Positions 1 to 9,745 of a stretch of DNA of 64,000 bases are shown piece by piece. Source of the DNA: Enterococcus hulanensis (GTDB taxonomy: Bacteria > Bacillota > Bacilli > Lactobacillales > Enterococcaceae); the NCBI RefSeq assembly GCF_005405485.1, contig NZ_BJED01000010.1, forward strand, positions 62,001 to 126,000. Direction: 5' to 3'. The position numbers were made by a program, and so were the translations under genes. Numbering within the stretch: the first letter of the stretch is position 1; every line of letters starts with the position of its first letter. The notes under the pieces were generated by a model. It had not been told where the DNA came from. It saw only the letters and a list, made by a program, of their open reading frames with translations, and did not search any database.

Positions 1-770
1 ACTCGATTCCAGCATCTTTTCAGGCAACAGTTAAACAGCATGTATTGACTCCAGAGAATAATTTTCTGCCGGACTTAGAAGAGGTTCGAAAGCTGATCAC
101 TGAAAAGACCAAACTGATTATTATCAACAATCCCAACAATCCATCCGGCTCATTAATGGATCGAGAAATGTTGGAAGAAATGATTGCGATCGCAAAAGAA
201 GCAGACGCATATATCCTATCCGATGAAACGTATCGTGGACTTACTCAAGCAGAGGTGGAAAGTCCATCGATTGCTGATCTTTACGATAAAGGGATCAGCG
301 TCAGCAGTATGTCCAAGGTCTGGTCGCTGGCTGGTCTGCGTTTAGGCTGGATCGCAACGAAAAACAAGGCAGCGTTAGAGCAGTGTCTGCTTCATCGCGA
401 TCACAATACCATTAGCTGCGGCATGATCGATGAGGAATTAGCGGCGATCGCCTTAGAAAATAAAGATAAAATCTTGGCAAGAAATCAGCAAATCATTCGG
501 AAAAATTTGAGTATTTTAGATGAATGGGTCGCTCAGGAACCGCATATCTCTTATGTAAAACCGCAAGCGGGAACCGTAACACTGCTTTATTATGATTTCG
601 ATCGTTCAAGCAGAGAGCTGTGTCTGGATTTGATCAATAACCACGGCTTGCTGTTTACTCCTGGAGATTGCTTTGAGTTCGAATCTTGTATCCGTATTGG
701 TTATGGCTGCAGTACGGAAGAATTGATCGCTGGCTTGAAGAAGTTTTCTGAATACCTAGCAACCATTTAA
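1..770 (+). CDS. PLP-dependent class I/II aminotransferase, 5' truncated
   Basis: The reading frame is open from base 3 to the stop at 768-770, so about 255 C-terminal residues are present and the N-terminus lies outside the window. A TTG at base 45 is only an internal Leu codon. The motif NNPNNPSG and the block SMSKVWSLAGLRLGW, whose Lys forms the Schiff base with pyridoxal phosphate, place it in aminotransferase fold type I. The C-terminal small domain ends normally. The substrate cannot be told from what is visible; aspartate/aromatic-like aminotransferases and capreomycidine-synthase-like enzymes share these motifs. It is followed by a terminator and is not part of the PTS operon downstream. 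Confidence 0.9.
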   Translation, partial: SIPASFQATVKQHVLTPENNFLPDLEEVRKLITEKTKLIIINNPNNPSGSLMDREMLEEMIAIAKEADAYILSDETYRGLTQAEVESPSIADLYDKGISVSSMSKVWSLAGLRLGWIATKNKAALEQCLLHRDHNTISCGMIDEELAAIALENKDKILARNQQIIRKNLSILDEWVAQEPHISYVKPQAGTVTLLYYDFDRSSRELCLDLINNHGLLFTPGDCFEFESCIRIGYGCSTEELIAGLKKFSEYLATI

Positions 771-776
771 ATCGCG

Positions 777-814
777 AAACGTAACGAATCTCAACTAGAT
801 CGTTGCGTTTTTTT
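777..814 (+). terminator. Rho-independent terminator of the aminotransferase gene
   Basis: The arms AAACGTAACGA and TCGTTGCGTTT pair with one G-T wobble, and a run of seven T follows. Confidence 0.8.
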
Positions 815-889
815 GAGTGAAAATATCTTGCTGGTTTAACCAATGCTTCCATTATCATTTTTTATTAATGTGCTAACGAACAATAATCT

Positions 890-924
890 AAAAGCGAGGA
901 TAGAGTAGCTATCTTCGCTTTTTC
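890..924. terminator. Second hairpin, possibly bidirectional
   Basis: AAAAGCGAGGATAG pairs with CTATCTTCGCTTTT across a short loop and is followed by T and C residues. It sits between the aminotransferase gene and the PTS promoter and would insulate the operon. Confidence 0.6.
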
Positions 925-947
925 CCATCTCTAGGAAAAAAGTAAGT

Positions 948-977
948 TTGTGAGTGACACATTGAATTTCCTATAAT
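948..977 (+). promoter_or_regulatory. Promoter of the cellobiose-type PTS operon
   Basis: TTGTGA and a perfect TATAAT are separated by 18 bases, about 30 bases upstream of the first PTS gene. The -35 lies within TGTG-N5-CACA, a short inverted repeat that could be part of an operator. I see no cre site here. Confidence 0.65.
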
Positions 978-1009
978 GAGCATGTAAATAAATGAAAGTG
1001 GTGAAGAAA

Positions 1010-1315
1010 ATGAAAAATATCTTGTTAATTTGTGGTTCAGGCGCTTCAAGCGGATTTATGGCGGCGGCGATCCGAAAAGCAGCGAAAAAAAGAAAGGTTG
1101 AGGTGACGGTCAAAGCAGCGAGTGAATCGCAGCTGGATGATCGTATTAATGAAATCGATTACTTGTTGATTGGCCCGCACTTATCCTACATGTTGAATGA
1201 TCTGCAAGAACAAACAAAGGACAAAAATGTTAAAGCCGCAGTTATTCCGCAAGCAGTTTATGGAACGCTGAATGGCGACAAGGCATTGGACTTAATTTTA
1301 AAGATGGAGGATTAG
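1010..1315 (+). CDS. PTS lactose/cellobiose-family EIIB component
   Basis: This 101-residue cytosolic protein carries phosphate from EIIA to the sugar bound by EIIC. The N-terminus is the classic EIIB strand and P-loop, ILLICGSGASSG, in which the Cys is the phosphorylation site. Length matches the family at about 100 residues. The frame also offers an ATG at 992, but the purine-rich GTGGTGAAG lies just before 1010, so 1010 is preferred. It is the first gene of an operon with EIIC, EIIA and a GH1 enzyme. The IIB/IIC/IIA set indicates uptake of a beta-glucoside or similar disaccharide; the exact sugar is unknown. Confidence 0.9.
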   Translation: MKNILLICGSGASSGFMAAAIRKAAKKRKVEVTVKAASESQLDDRINEIDYLLIGPHLSYMLNDLQEQTKDKNVKAAVIPQAVYGTLNGDKALDLILKMED

Positions 1316-1318
1316 TTG

Positions 1319-2584
1319 ATGGATAAAATTATGAATTTCATGACGAATTCTTTTGCACCAAAAGTAAATAAAGTAGTTAAGAATCCTTGGATATCTGCGA
1401 TTCAAGATTCGATCATGGTAGCTTTACCGCTGGTTTTCGTCGGTTCGTTAGTAACGGTTGTTTCGTTATTGAAAAATATCTTTAGCGGCATGCCTGATTT
1501 TTCAATGATTAGTAATTTTTCATTTGGGATGTATGCGCTAGTGGTCGCCTTTTTGATTCCTTATTATTTAATGGAGAAAAAAGGCTATGGTGGTCAGAAA
1601 TTGATTTCGGGCGCGGCTTCCTTGGTATTATTTATGATGCTTTTGTTTCCAACGATGACAGCAGATGGTGAAGCGATATTTATTCTTTCTCGCTTTGGTG
1701 CTACCGGGATGTTTCTATCGATGATTACTGGTCTATTTGTTGGTTTCGTGATGAATTTTGCAGTGAAATATTCATTCTTTGATGAAGATACACCTATTCC
1801 AGATTTTGTTGTTGGTTGGTTTAACAGCTTATTGCCGATCACTTTTGTCTTGCTTGTGGGCTGGTTGATCACCTTCCAGTTTAAAATTGATTTCTTTGAT
1901 GTTGTTTTACTAGTTTTCAGTCCGTTAGCAAGTATTGTTCAATCCTATCCAGGTTTTGTGCTGTCTGTCTTTATTCCGGTGTTTTTGTATACTTTCGGAA
2001 TTTCTGGATGGGTAATGATGCCCGTTGTTTATCCAGTTTATATGTCAGGCTTAGCAGCCAATGCTGAAGCGGTTGCTAACGGTGGACAAGCGTTAAATAT
2101 TGCGACACAGGAAACGTGTTATGCTTTTTCTTCAATGGGTGGGATCGGAACAACGCTAGCTTTGTCCGTGATGATGCTGCTGTTGAGTAAATCAGCACAA
2201 TTAAAGGCGATCGGAAAAGCCGTGATCATTCCTTCTATCTTTAATATAAATGAACCGCTGGTGTTTGGCGCACCAATCGCCTTTAATCCATATCTGATGG
2301 TGCCAATGTGGATCAATAGTATTATCGTTCCAACGATTGCTTATGTCACGATGTCGTTAGGATTGGTCAATGTTCCATCCAGCACATTTCTATTATGGTA
2401 TATGCCTTATCCTTTCACATCTTATTTGGCGACACAGGATTGGCGAGCAATTATCGTTTGTGCGTTGATTTTCGTGATCACTTGGCTGGTATTTTTACCA
2501 TTCTTTAAAGCATACGATAATTCATTAGTAAAACAAGAAGCTCAAGATGCATTAGAAGAAGCTCAAGCGGAAGCCGTTCATTAA
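1319..2584 (+). CDS. PTS lactose/cellobiose-family EIIC permease
   Basis: A 421-residue membrane permease that moves the sugar across the membrane and presents it to EIIB for phosphorylation. About ten hydrophobic segments are visible, with the conserved block IFNINEPLVFGAPIAFNP that marks the lactose/cellobiose EIIC family and forms part of the sugar site. GGAGG eight bases before the ATG at 1319 decides the start; a TTG at 1316 is less likely. It follows the EIIB stop by three bases, so the two are probably translationally coupled. Confidence 0.93.
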   Translation: MDKIMNFMTNSFAPKVNKVVKNPWISAIQDSIMVALPLVFVGSLVTVVSLLKNIFSGMPDFSMISNFSFGMYALVVAFLIPYYLMEKKGYGGQKLISGAASLVLFMMLLFPTMTADGEAIFILSRFGATGMFLSMITGLFVGFVMNFAVKYSFFDEDTPIPDFVVGWFNSLLPITFVLLVGWLITFQFKIDFFDVVLLVFSPLASIVQSYPGFVLSVFIPVFLYTFGISGWVMMPVVYPVYMSGLAANAEAVANGGQALNIATQETCYAFSSMGGIGTTLALSVMMLLLSKSAQLKAIGKAVIIPSIFNINEPLVFGAPIAFNPYLMVPMWINSIIVPTIAYVTMSLGLVNVPSSTFLLWYMPYPFTSYLATQDWRAIIVCALIFVITWLVFLPFFKAYDNSLVKQEAQDALEEAQAEAVH

Positions 2585-2617
2585 AAGTTTATAGAACAAG
2601 TAGTGGGAGGTCACTTT

Positions 2618-2959
2618 ATGGAAGAGACAAAATATTTAGAGGAAAATGATCAATTAAACCAACTATCCATGAACATTTTAGTTCATGCTGGCAATGCGAG
2701 AGATCATTTGGTCCATTCGTTGGAAAGTTTAGAGGAAATGGATTTTGAAAAAGCAAAAGAGGAAGTCAAAGCAGCTCGAAAAGAAGTCGTGGTTGCTCAC
2801 GGATTGCAAACAGATACGCTGCAATTAGAGGCTTCGGGCGAACAGATTCGTTATTCAACATTATTTTGCCATGCGCAGGATACGCTGATGACCGCTCAAA
2901 GCGAGATTCTAATTGGTGAGCATTTGGTTCGCTTGTTTGAAAAGTTTAGTAAAAAATAG
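2618..2959 (+). CDS. PTS lactose/cellobiose-family EIIA component
   Basis: A 113-residue, all-helical cytosolic EIIA. It shows the phosphorylated His in VVVAHGLQTD and the trimer-core metal-binding Asp in CHAQDTLMTA, both typical of the LacF/CelC family. The ATG at 2618 follows GGGAGG at 2605-2610 by seven bases; an in-frame GTG at 2603 overlaps that ribosome site and is rejected. It completes the IIB-IIC-IIA transporter. Confidence 0.92.
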   Translation: MEETKYLEENDQLNQLSMNILVHAGNARDHLVHSLESLEEMDFEKAKEEVKAARKEVVVAHGLQTDTLQLEASGEQIRYSTLFCHAQDTLMTAQSEILIGEHLVRLFEKFSKK

Positions 2960-4438
<1,479 letters not shown>

Positions 4439-4444
4439 TCAATT

Positions 4445-4476
4445 GAAAAGTTGGTCTTTGTGATCAACTTTTCTTT
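4445..4476 (+). terminator. Hairpin between the GH1 gene and the regulator
   Basis: GAAAAGTTG and CAACTTTTC form a perfect nine-base stem with an 11-base loop just after the GH1 stop. The following T run is short and interrupted, so it may only weaken transcription into the regulator gene. Confidence 0.5.
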
Positions 4477-4492
4477 GAATGGAGGTGCGAAG

Positions 4493-6388
4493 ATGCTGAC
4501 TAAAAAAGAAAAAGAGCTGATTGACTATTTAAGCAAGAAGAAACGCTGGGTGACCTCGGATGAGCTGGCAGAATTTAGTAAGTGCGCGACTCGTACGATT
4601 CGCAATCGCGTAGCTAAGATCAATCAAAATCAACCAGAACTCATTTCAACCAGCCATTTGGGCTATCAACTGAATGCAGAAGTAAAATTGCCTGTAGGTG
4701 GAACGGAAGATCGGAAATCTCGAATTTTTTTAGAGCTTTTGAAGCATTCCTCTGAAGGTGTGGATTTTTACGAGTTGGCAGAAAAACTTTTTATTTCCGA
4801 ATCCACCTTGAAAAACGATATTCAACAATTAAAAAAAGAGATCACAAATGAAGCGATTCAAATCATTTTTGAACAAGAATACATTAAGTTAACCGGTCCA
4901 GAGCGGGCCAAGCGCCGCTATCTCATTTCACTTTTATACAATGAGAGTGATCTGCAGGAAAAATTAAAAGCTAGTATTCAGCAAATGATCGGCTACATTT
5001 CGTTGGAGAAGCTGCAGCAGACGATCCAGGATGTTTTATCTGATCGTAATATCCAGATCAATCAATACTCATTAAATAATATGGTCTTGCACTTTGCCAT
5101 TAGTATCGAGCGTATTCGACAAGGTCATAGCTTAAAAAAGAGCCTTAATAGAGATTCTGCACAAAGGAATGCAGAGTTCTTGATTGCTGAAGAAATCAGT
5201 AATAAATTAGCTCAGCAATATGACATTCATTTTTCTCATGCAGAGTTGGAGCAATTGTCCTTATTATTTATCGGCATGCAAAATGAATCCTTAATGAACG
5301 AAAATAGTCAGCAGCTTTCTAATTTTGTTAATCAGAAAATCATCACCGCCCTGCAGGATGTTTTAACAGAAGTGGAGCAGACATACTTAGTCGAATTGCA
5401 CGATGAAGAATTTTTCAATAAGCTGGCGATTCATTTACAAAGCTTGTATTATCGCTCCCATTACGAAACCTTTACACGCAACAGCAGCTTACTGGATCTG
5501 AAAACAGCCTATCCATTAACCTATGATTTAGCAGTGTATATCTCTTCGTTGATTCAAGACCGTTTAGACATTTGGTTCAATGATGACGAGATTTCCTTCA
5601 TTGCTTTACATATTGGTTCTTTTCTTGAAACACAAAAACACTTTCGCAATCAAGTCACAATCCAACTGATTGTGAACGGCTACCATGATATCGCAGAAAA
5701 TTTGAGCAAGCAGATCGAAGAACGTTTCGGGGAAACTATCAATCTCTTAGTTGCGGAAAAATGGAAAGCAGCCAATAGCAATTACGATCTATTGTTGACG
5801 ACAGATCGTGAGACGGCTTCTGAATATGCTGGTTCAGTCTTTATCCATCCATTTTTAACCAACAAGGATGTCAAAAAAATCGAAAAACGAATCAATTCTT
5901 TAAAATCACAGCGGGAAAAACGCCGCATGTATCAAGCCATTGAAAAATTTATTTTGCCGGAGCTGTACTTTAATCAGATTGATCCTGCTGGCTTGGAACC
6001 TTTTGAAATCCGTAAACAAATCAATCAACGGATGATTGAGGAAGATTTTGTAGATGATCAGTTTTTCGAAAGAGTAGAAAAACGTGAGCGGATGTCTCCA
6101 ACAAGTTTTCCATCTGGAATTGCTGTTCCTCACTCGGTTGAATTAGAGGCGCAAAGAAGCGGTGTTGCCATCATGACCTTACAAGAACCGCTGGTTTGGG
6201 CAGATCATACGATCAAACTAATTGCTTACATTGCGATCAATAAAAATGAAGCTAATGAATTCAATGATTTTTTTGAAACCTTCATCGAGATTGTTTCTGA
6301 ACCGATCAATACAAAACAACTAAGTATGAGTGAAGATTATGACGAGTTTATTTTACGACTCAAGTCTATGGTAGAAGCCGATGAGTAA
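4493..6388 (+). CDS. PRD-containing transcriptional regulator with EIIB-like and EIIA domains
   Basis: A 631-residue activator or antiterminator of the Mga/BglG-like group. In order: an HTH (about 1-60), a second HTH (about 70-150), two PTS regulation domains (about 165-390) with candidate phospho-His in VLHFAISIERIRQG, AIHLQSLYYRSHYE and IALHIGSFLE, an EIIB-like domain (about 400-480) that lacks the active Cys, and a C-terminal EIIA of the mannitol/fructose type with GIAVPHSVE. This build lets PTS phosphorylation report sugar supply. It lies after the PTS and GH1 genes and most likely controls them. The ATG at 4493 follows GGAGGTG; an earlier in-frame start at 4451 has no such site. Confidence 0.9.
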   Translation: MLTKKEKELIDYLSKKKRWVTSDELAEFSKCATRTIRNRVAKINQNQPELISTSHLGYQLNAEVKLPVGGTEDRKSRIFLELLKHSSEGVDFYELAEKLFISESTLKNDIQQLKKEITNEAIQIIFEQEYIKLTGPERAKRRYLISLLYNESDLQEKLKASIQQMIGYISLEKLQQTIQDVLSDRNIQINQYSLNNMVLHFAISIERIRQGHSLKKSLNRDSAQRNAEFLIAEEISNKLAQQYDIHFSHAELEQLSLLFIGMQNESLMNENSQQLSNFVNQKIITALQDVLTEVEQTYLVELHDEEFFNKLAIHLQSLYYRSHYETFTRNSSLLDLKTAYPLTYDLAVYISSLIQDRLDIWFNDDEISFIALHIGSFLETQKHFRNQVTIQLIVNGYHDIAENLSKQIEERFGETINLLVAEKWKAANSNYDLLLTTDRETASEYAGSVFIHPFLTNKDVKKIEKRINSLKSQREKRRMYQAIEKFILPELYFNQIDPAGLEPFEIRKQINQRMIEEDFVDDQFFERVEKRERMSPTSFPSGIAVPHSVELEAQRSGVAIMTLQEPLVWADHTIKLIAYIAINKNEANEFNDFFETFIEIVSEPINTKQLSMSEDYDEFILRLKSMVEADE

Positions 6389-7016
6389 AAATTTTTTAAT
6401 TCGTATAATCCCAGTGTTTCTCGGTACGATCCTGATGGGAATCGGAATCGAGATAATCGTGGTCGCTGATCAGGGCTTTGACTCAGTTAGTACATTGATT
6501 CTAGGTTTAATGAATCATTCAACGATTCCGTTTGGCCGTTGGAGCCAATTAATCAGTATAGTATTTTTACTGGTTACCTTTTTTTATAAGCGCAGCATGT
6601 TGGGAGCAGGCAGTATCATCAATACTTTATTAGTTGGTGAGACGATTAATCGAATTGCTCCAACTATCCAATCAATTGACGTGCTCCAGAATAATATCTT
6701 TGCTTCCTTATTGGGCTTTTTTATCATGGCGTTGGGAACCGCTCTTTATTTATCTGGAGAATTAGGTTCAGGACCTTTGGAAGGAATGATGTTTTGTATC
6801 TGCGACCTTTTGCACATCACTTTACAAAAAGGTCGGGTTTTATTGGATTTTATTATTGTTATCAGCGGTGTTTTACTTGGAGGTTCATTTGGTTTAGGTA
6901 CAGCCTTTGCGATTTTCCTATTAGGGCCGATGATTCAAGCGGATATTTTGATTTTGGAAAATATTAAATTAAAATCTTTCTGGTCTCGCCAAAAGAAGAA
7001 ACGATTAACAGAATGA
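6381..7016 (+). CDS. YczE/YitT-like integral membrane protein
   Basis: A 211-residue protein with about five membrane segments and repeated glycine-rich turns such as GSGPLEGMM and GGSFGLGTAFAIFLLGP, which match the YczE/YyaS/YitT group. The function of that group is not settled. The start codon overlaps the end of the regulator gene by eight bases, so the two are co-translated. Its link to sugar uptake is by position only. The C-terminus is strongly basic (RQKKKR) and should lie in the cytosol. Confidence 0.8.
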   Translation: MSKNFLIRIIPVFLGTILMGIGIEIIVVADQGFDSVSTLILGLMNHSTIPFGRWSQLISIVFLLVTFFYKRSMLGAGSIINTLLVGETINRIAPTIQSIDVLQNNIFASLLGFFIMALGTALYLSGELGSGPLEGMMFCICDLLHITLQKGRVLLDFIIVISGVLLGGSFGLGTAFAIFLLGPMIQADILILENIKLKSFWSRQKKKRLTE

Positions 7017-7030
7017 TACGATAGATGTAG

Positions 7031-7058
7031 AGAATGTACTCAAAGTACATTCTTTTTT
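7031..7058 (+). terminator. Terminator of the PTS/GH1 operon
   Basis: AGAATGTACT and AGTACATTCT form a perfect stem with a three-base loop, followed by six T. Confidence 0.9.
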
Positions 7059-7080
7059 ACTGCCAAAAACAGAAATTGTT

Positions 7081-7109
7081 TTGACGAATAGAAAAAAAGC
7101 GAGTAAACT
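7081..7109 (+). promoter_or_regulatory. Promoter of the tetR-type gene
   Basis: TTGACG and TAAACT are separated by 17 bases. The predicted transcription start falls at about 7116, inside the palindromic operator at 7114-7130. Confidence 0.65.
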
Positions 7110-7113
7110 GAAA

Positions 7114-7130
7114 TTGAACGAACCGTTCAA
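7114..7130. promoter_or_regulatory. Palindromic operator 1, candidate TetR-type site
   Basis: TTGAACG-AAC-CGTTCAA is a perfect inverted repeat that overlaps the transcription start of the TetR gene. A close copy lies at 7861-7877 before the lipoprotein gene. Confidence 0.65.
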
Positions 7131-7151
7131 TTAATGGCTGAGGTGATATTT

Positions 7152-7826
7152 TTGAAGAATCGTTTAGATTTAATTTATGAAGCAGCGAGTCGATTGTTTA
7201 TCAATAAAGGCTTTGCACGAACGCAAGTACGCGATATTGCCAGAGAAATCGGGCTATCTACCGGGATGATCTATCAGTATTTTAGCGGGAAAAAGGACAT
7301 TCTCAGCTTTATTTTGAAGGAAGCGGTCAATCCAGGATTTTTTGATCATGAAAGGCAATTCCCAGTTACTTCAGGTACCTCTGGTGTTTTTGATCATTTA
7401 GAAGAGGAGATCAAGGCGACTTTTGAGAAAAATCAGCAAGATTTTGATGCTCATCTGAAGGATCAGGCGGCGGATTATTCCTTGGAAGAGATGTTATCTG
7501 ATGCTTTTGACGTGATCGCAAATTATGCAGTCTGCTGTTTGATCATCGAGCACAATGAGGCAGATCTCCCGGAGCTCGCTCATTATTATCGTGATTATCG
7601 CAAACGTTTTTTTGCTCAAGTTCAGCAATACGTTGATCTGTATATTGAAAAAAATGAATTTCGTAAAGTGGAAAACACTTTTTATACGACCAGGGCAATA
7701 GTAGAAAGCCTAGCCTGGTGGGGAATGCACGTTAGATACGACGCGTTTGAAACGGAAACAGACATCTCACCAGAAAAAGCAAAAGAAGTTTGTTTAGATT
7801 TATTACTGCATGCTTATCAAGCCTAA
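7152..7826 (+). CDS. TetR/AcrR-family transcriptional regulator
   Basis: A 224-residue repressor. The N-terminal HTH reads INKGFARTQVRDIAREIGLSTG then MIYQYFSGKKDIL, the family signature; the C-terminal ligand domain is not recognisable further. I prefer the TTG start at 7152 because GAGGTG lies six bases before it; the ATG at 7134 has no ribosome site and sits directly behind the operator. The palindrome in front of this gene recurs in front of the next gene, so it probably represses both. The ligand is unknown. Confidence 0.88.
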   Translation: MKNRLDLIYEAASRLFINKGFARTQVRDIAREIGLSTGMIYQYFSGKKDILSFILKEAVNPGFFDHERQFPVTSGTSGVFDHLEEEIKATFEKNQQDFDAHLKDQAADYSLEEMLSDAFDVIANYAVCCLIIEHNEADLPELAHYYRDYRKRFFAQVQQYVDLYIEKNEFRKVENTFYTTRAIVESLAWWGMHVRYDAFETETDISPEKAKEVCLDLLLHAYQA

Positions 7827-7848
7827 CAGAGCACAGCTCTGTTTTTCT
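7825..7848 (+). terminator. Terminator after the TetR gene
   Basis: AACAGAGC and GCTCTGTT pair around ACA and are followed by T residues. Because operator 2 follows at once, this may act as a partial stop before the lipoprotein gene. Confidence 0.75.
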
Positions 7849-7860
7849 TAAAAGAGAAAA

Positions 7861-7877
7861 TTGAATGAACGGTTCAA
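7861..7877. promoter_or_regulatory. Palindromic operator 2, candidate TetR-type site
   Basis: TTGAATG-AAC-GGTTCAA followed by TTAA closely repeats operator 1. It lies 21 bases before the lipoprotein start. No clear separate promoter is visible between the terminator and this site. Confidence 0.55.
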
Positions 7878-7897
7878 TTAACAAGGAGGAAATAAAG

Positions 7898-8842
7898 ATG
7901 AAAGTTCGCAAACAGCTGTTTTATTGTTTATTAGGGGGGATTTCAATAATCGTTGGCTTGACTGCCTGCGGCTCTGATGAGGAAATGAAGCTCGTTAATA
8001 CGGAGTCAATTTCGATTGATTCAGTTGCTAATATTTCACTAGATTATGATGCAGATGATCTGCTGATTCAAAATTCTAAGAGCAAAAAGATTGTTCTGAA
8101 GGAATATATGAGCAGAGATAAACGCAAGTATTACTCACAGATATCCCAAAACAATCATGGAGTAGGAATCAAAGAAGGAAAAAGACCGATCGGATCGAGT
8201 TTTAAAAGTAAGATGGTTTTGTCTGTGCCAAAGGATTATTCAGGCGAGTTAGAAATTCATTCTACCAGCGGAAAAGTTGAAACGACTCTTTTAAATAAAG
8301 CTTTGGCTGCTGTCGCATTAGATACCACGAGTGGCAAGATTTCTAGCAATGACTTAGCAGCAAATACGATCAAACTGACTTCGACGAGCGGAGTGATTTC
8401 CAGCAGTACTTTAATTGCCAAAAATAAAATTAAAATCAAAAGCACCAGTGGACCAATCAACGTACAAGATGTTGATGCAAAAGAAATGAAGCTGCAGACA
8501 ACGAGTGCGGATACCAAATTAAAGAAAATAAAGGGGCAAGTAGACTATGAAACAAAAAGTGGAGAGTTAACACTTTCTGATTTCTCCGGCAACGGTGAGT
8601 TCACAGCTAGCGGTGAAGGAAGTATGACACTAAAAATCAAGAAGTTAACCGACGATTTATCAGCATTCTCAAAAAACGGAACGGTCACACTAAACTTGCC
8701 GGATTCTAAAAAAGCTCAATTAAGTTTAAAAACCAAGGAAGGAAAAATAAAAAATCAAAGGGATGATTTAACAGAAGGAACTAAAAGCTCCGTACCCCGA
8801 ATTAATGTAGAAACCAGAAACGGTAATATCAATGTGAATTAG
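7898..8842 (+). CDS. DUF4097-type lipoprotein with beta-strand repeats
   Basis: A 314-residue surface lipoprotein. The N-terminus has basic residues, a hydrophobic stretch and the lipobox LTAC, so it should be lipid-anchored after cleavage. The body is a series of repeats built on TTSGKI, TSTSGVI, KSTSGPI, TKSGEL, each followed by a beta strand, which suggests the right-handed beta solenoid of the DUF4097 (putative adhesin) group. Related proteins are tied to envelope-stress regulators, but no function is proven. AAGGAGGA before the ATG at 7898 fixes the start. A TetR-like operator stands in front of it. Confidence 0.85.
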   Translation: MKVRKQLFYCLLGGISIIVGLTACGSDEEMKLVNTESISIDSVANISLDYDADDLLIQNSKSKKIVLKEYMSRDKRKYYSQISQNNHGVGIKEGKRPIGSSFKSKMVLSVPKDYSGELEIHSTSGKVETTLLNKALAAVALDTTSGKISSNDLAANTIKLTSTSGVISSSTLIAKNKIKIKSTSGPINVQDVDAKEMKLQTTSADTKLKKIKGQVDYETKSGELTLSDFSGNGEFTASGEGSMTLKIKKLTDDLSAFSKNGTVTLNLPDSKKAQLSLKTKEGKIKNQRDDLTEGTKSSVPRINVETRNGNINVN

Positions 8843-8863
8843 TTTTTATAGGAGGGATGAGGC

Positions 8864-9529
8864 ATGAAAGAAACGAGGAGATTCTATTGTAGTGCTGAGA
8901 GCATAACCAGTGGTTTATTGCATTTGTGGGGCACGTTATTGTCGATCGGCGGGACAGTTCTATTGATTTTGTTATCTGTTAGAAAAGGGGCAGCACCGAT
9001 TCAATTAGTTTCCTTTTGTATTTATGGCGCCAGTTTGATTTTACTTTTTTCAGCGTCGACTATTTTTCATATTTTTTATATTTCACCAAAAGTCCATCGA
9101 ATCCTGAGGAAGATCGATCATTCAATGGTCTTTTGTCTGATCGCAGGAAGCTATACGCCGATTTGCCTGCTTTGTTTGGATGGCTTAATTGGCTGGATCA
9201 GCTTGATTCTGATCTGGTCACTAGCCTTAGTCGGAATCATCGGAAAAATATTCTGGTTTAAAGACTCAAAAGGATTCAGCGCCATTATTTATGTGATCAT
9301 GGGGTGGGGGATCGTATTTTTGATCAAGCCGCTAGCTCAAAATCTGCCCTTTGCAGCAATTGTTTGGTTGTTTATAGGCGGTGTTCTCTACACGGTAGGG
9401 GCCGTCGTTTACGCTGCTAAGAAATGTCAATTTCACTTTCCGGCTTTTGGGAATCATGAATTGTTTCACCTCTTTGTTTTGGCCGGTGCCGCTTGTCATT
9501 ACTATATGATTTTCCAATATGTTTTGTAA
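8864..9529 (+). CDS. PAQR / hemolysin III family membrane protein
   Basis: A 221-residue protein with seven hydrophobic segments. It keeps the family's metal-site pattern: SASTIFHIFY, then IDHSMVFCLIAGSYTP, and near the end GNHELFHLFVLAGAACHYYM. The PAQR group includes adiponectin-receptor-like hydrolases; the name hemolysin III is historical and does not by itself imply haemolysis. It begins 21 bases after the lipoprotein stop with GGAGGG before the ATG, so the two genes likely share a transcript under the TetR regulator. Confidence 0.9.
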   Translation: MKETRRFYCSAESITSGLLHLWGTLLSIGGTVLLILLSVRKGAAPIQLVSFCIYGASLILLFSASTIFHIFYISPKVHRILRKIDHSMVFCLIAGSYTPICLLCLDGLIGWISLILIWSLALVGIIGKIFWFKDSKGFSAIIYVIMGWGIVFLIKPLAQNLPFAAIVWLFIGGVLYTVGAVVYAAKKCQFHFPAFGNHELFHLFVLAGAACHYYMIFQYVL

Positions 9530-9560
9530 GTTGTTAAAGAAAACTAATTTATCGATTTTG

Positions 9561-9593
9561 GAACTAAGGGCTATTCGCCCTTGGTTCTTTTTT
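9561..9593 (+). terminator. Terminator after the PAQR gene
   Basis: GAACTAAGGGC pairs with GCCCTTGGTTC and is followed by six T. Confidence 0.9.
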
Positions 9594-9691
9594 CTTACGA
9601 TTGCTAAGAAAAAAGGGGCTGTTTAAGTCAATGAAGAAAGGCAGAAAAGAGTAGACTAAGCTTATAGAAGCGGTTATGACTCAAATTAAAC

Positions 9692-9722
9692 AAAAAACTG
9701 ACTCATTTAAGCAACAAGTCAG
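9692..9722 (-). terminator. Terminator of the RpiR gene
   Basis: On the minus strand CTGACT and AGTCAG close a 13-base loop and are followed by TTTTTT, 24 bases after the RpiR stop. Confidence 0.65.
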
Positions 9723-9745
9723 AAGTGAATATTACATATTTAAAA

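Noticed and set aside
8257-8517. An open frame opposite the DUF4097 repeats
   Set aside because: It results from the repetitive codons of the lipoprotein gene and has no start signal.
8864-9529. A haemolysin as virulence factor
   Set aside because: The protein is a PAQR membrane protein; the family name does not show haemolytic action.
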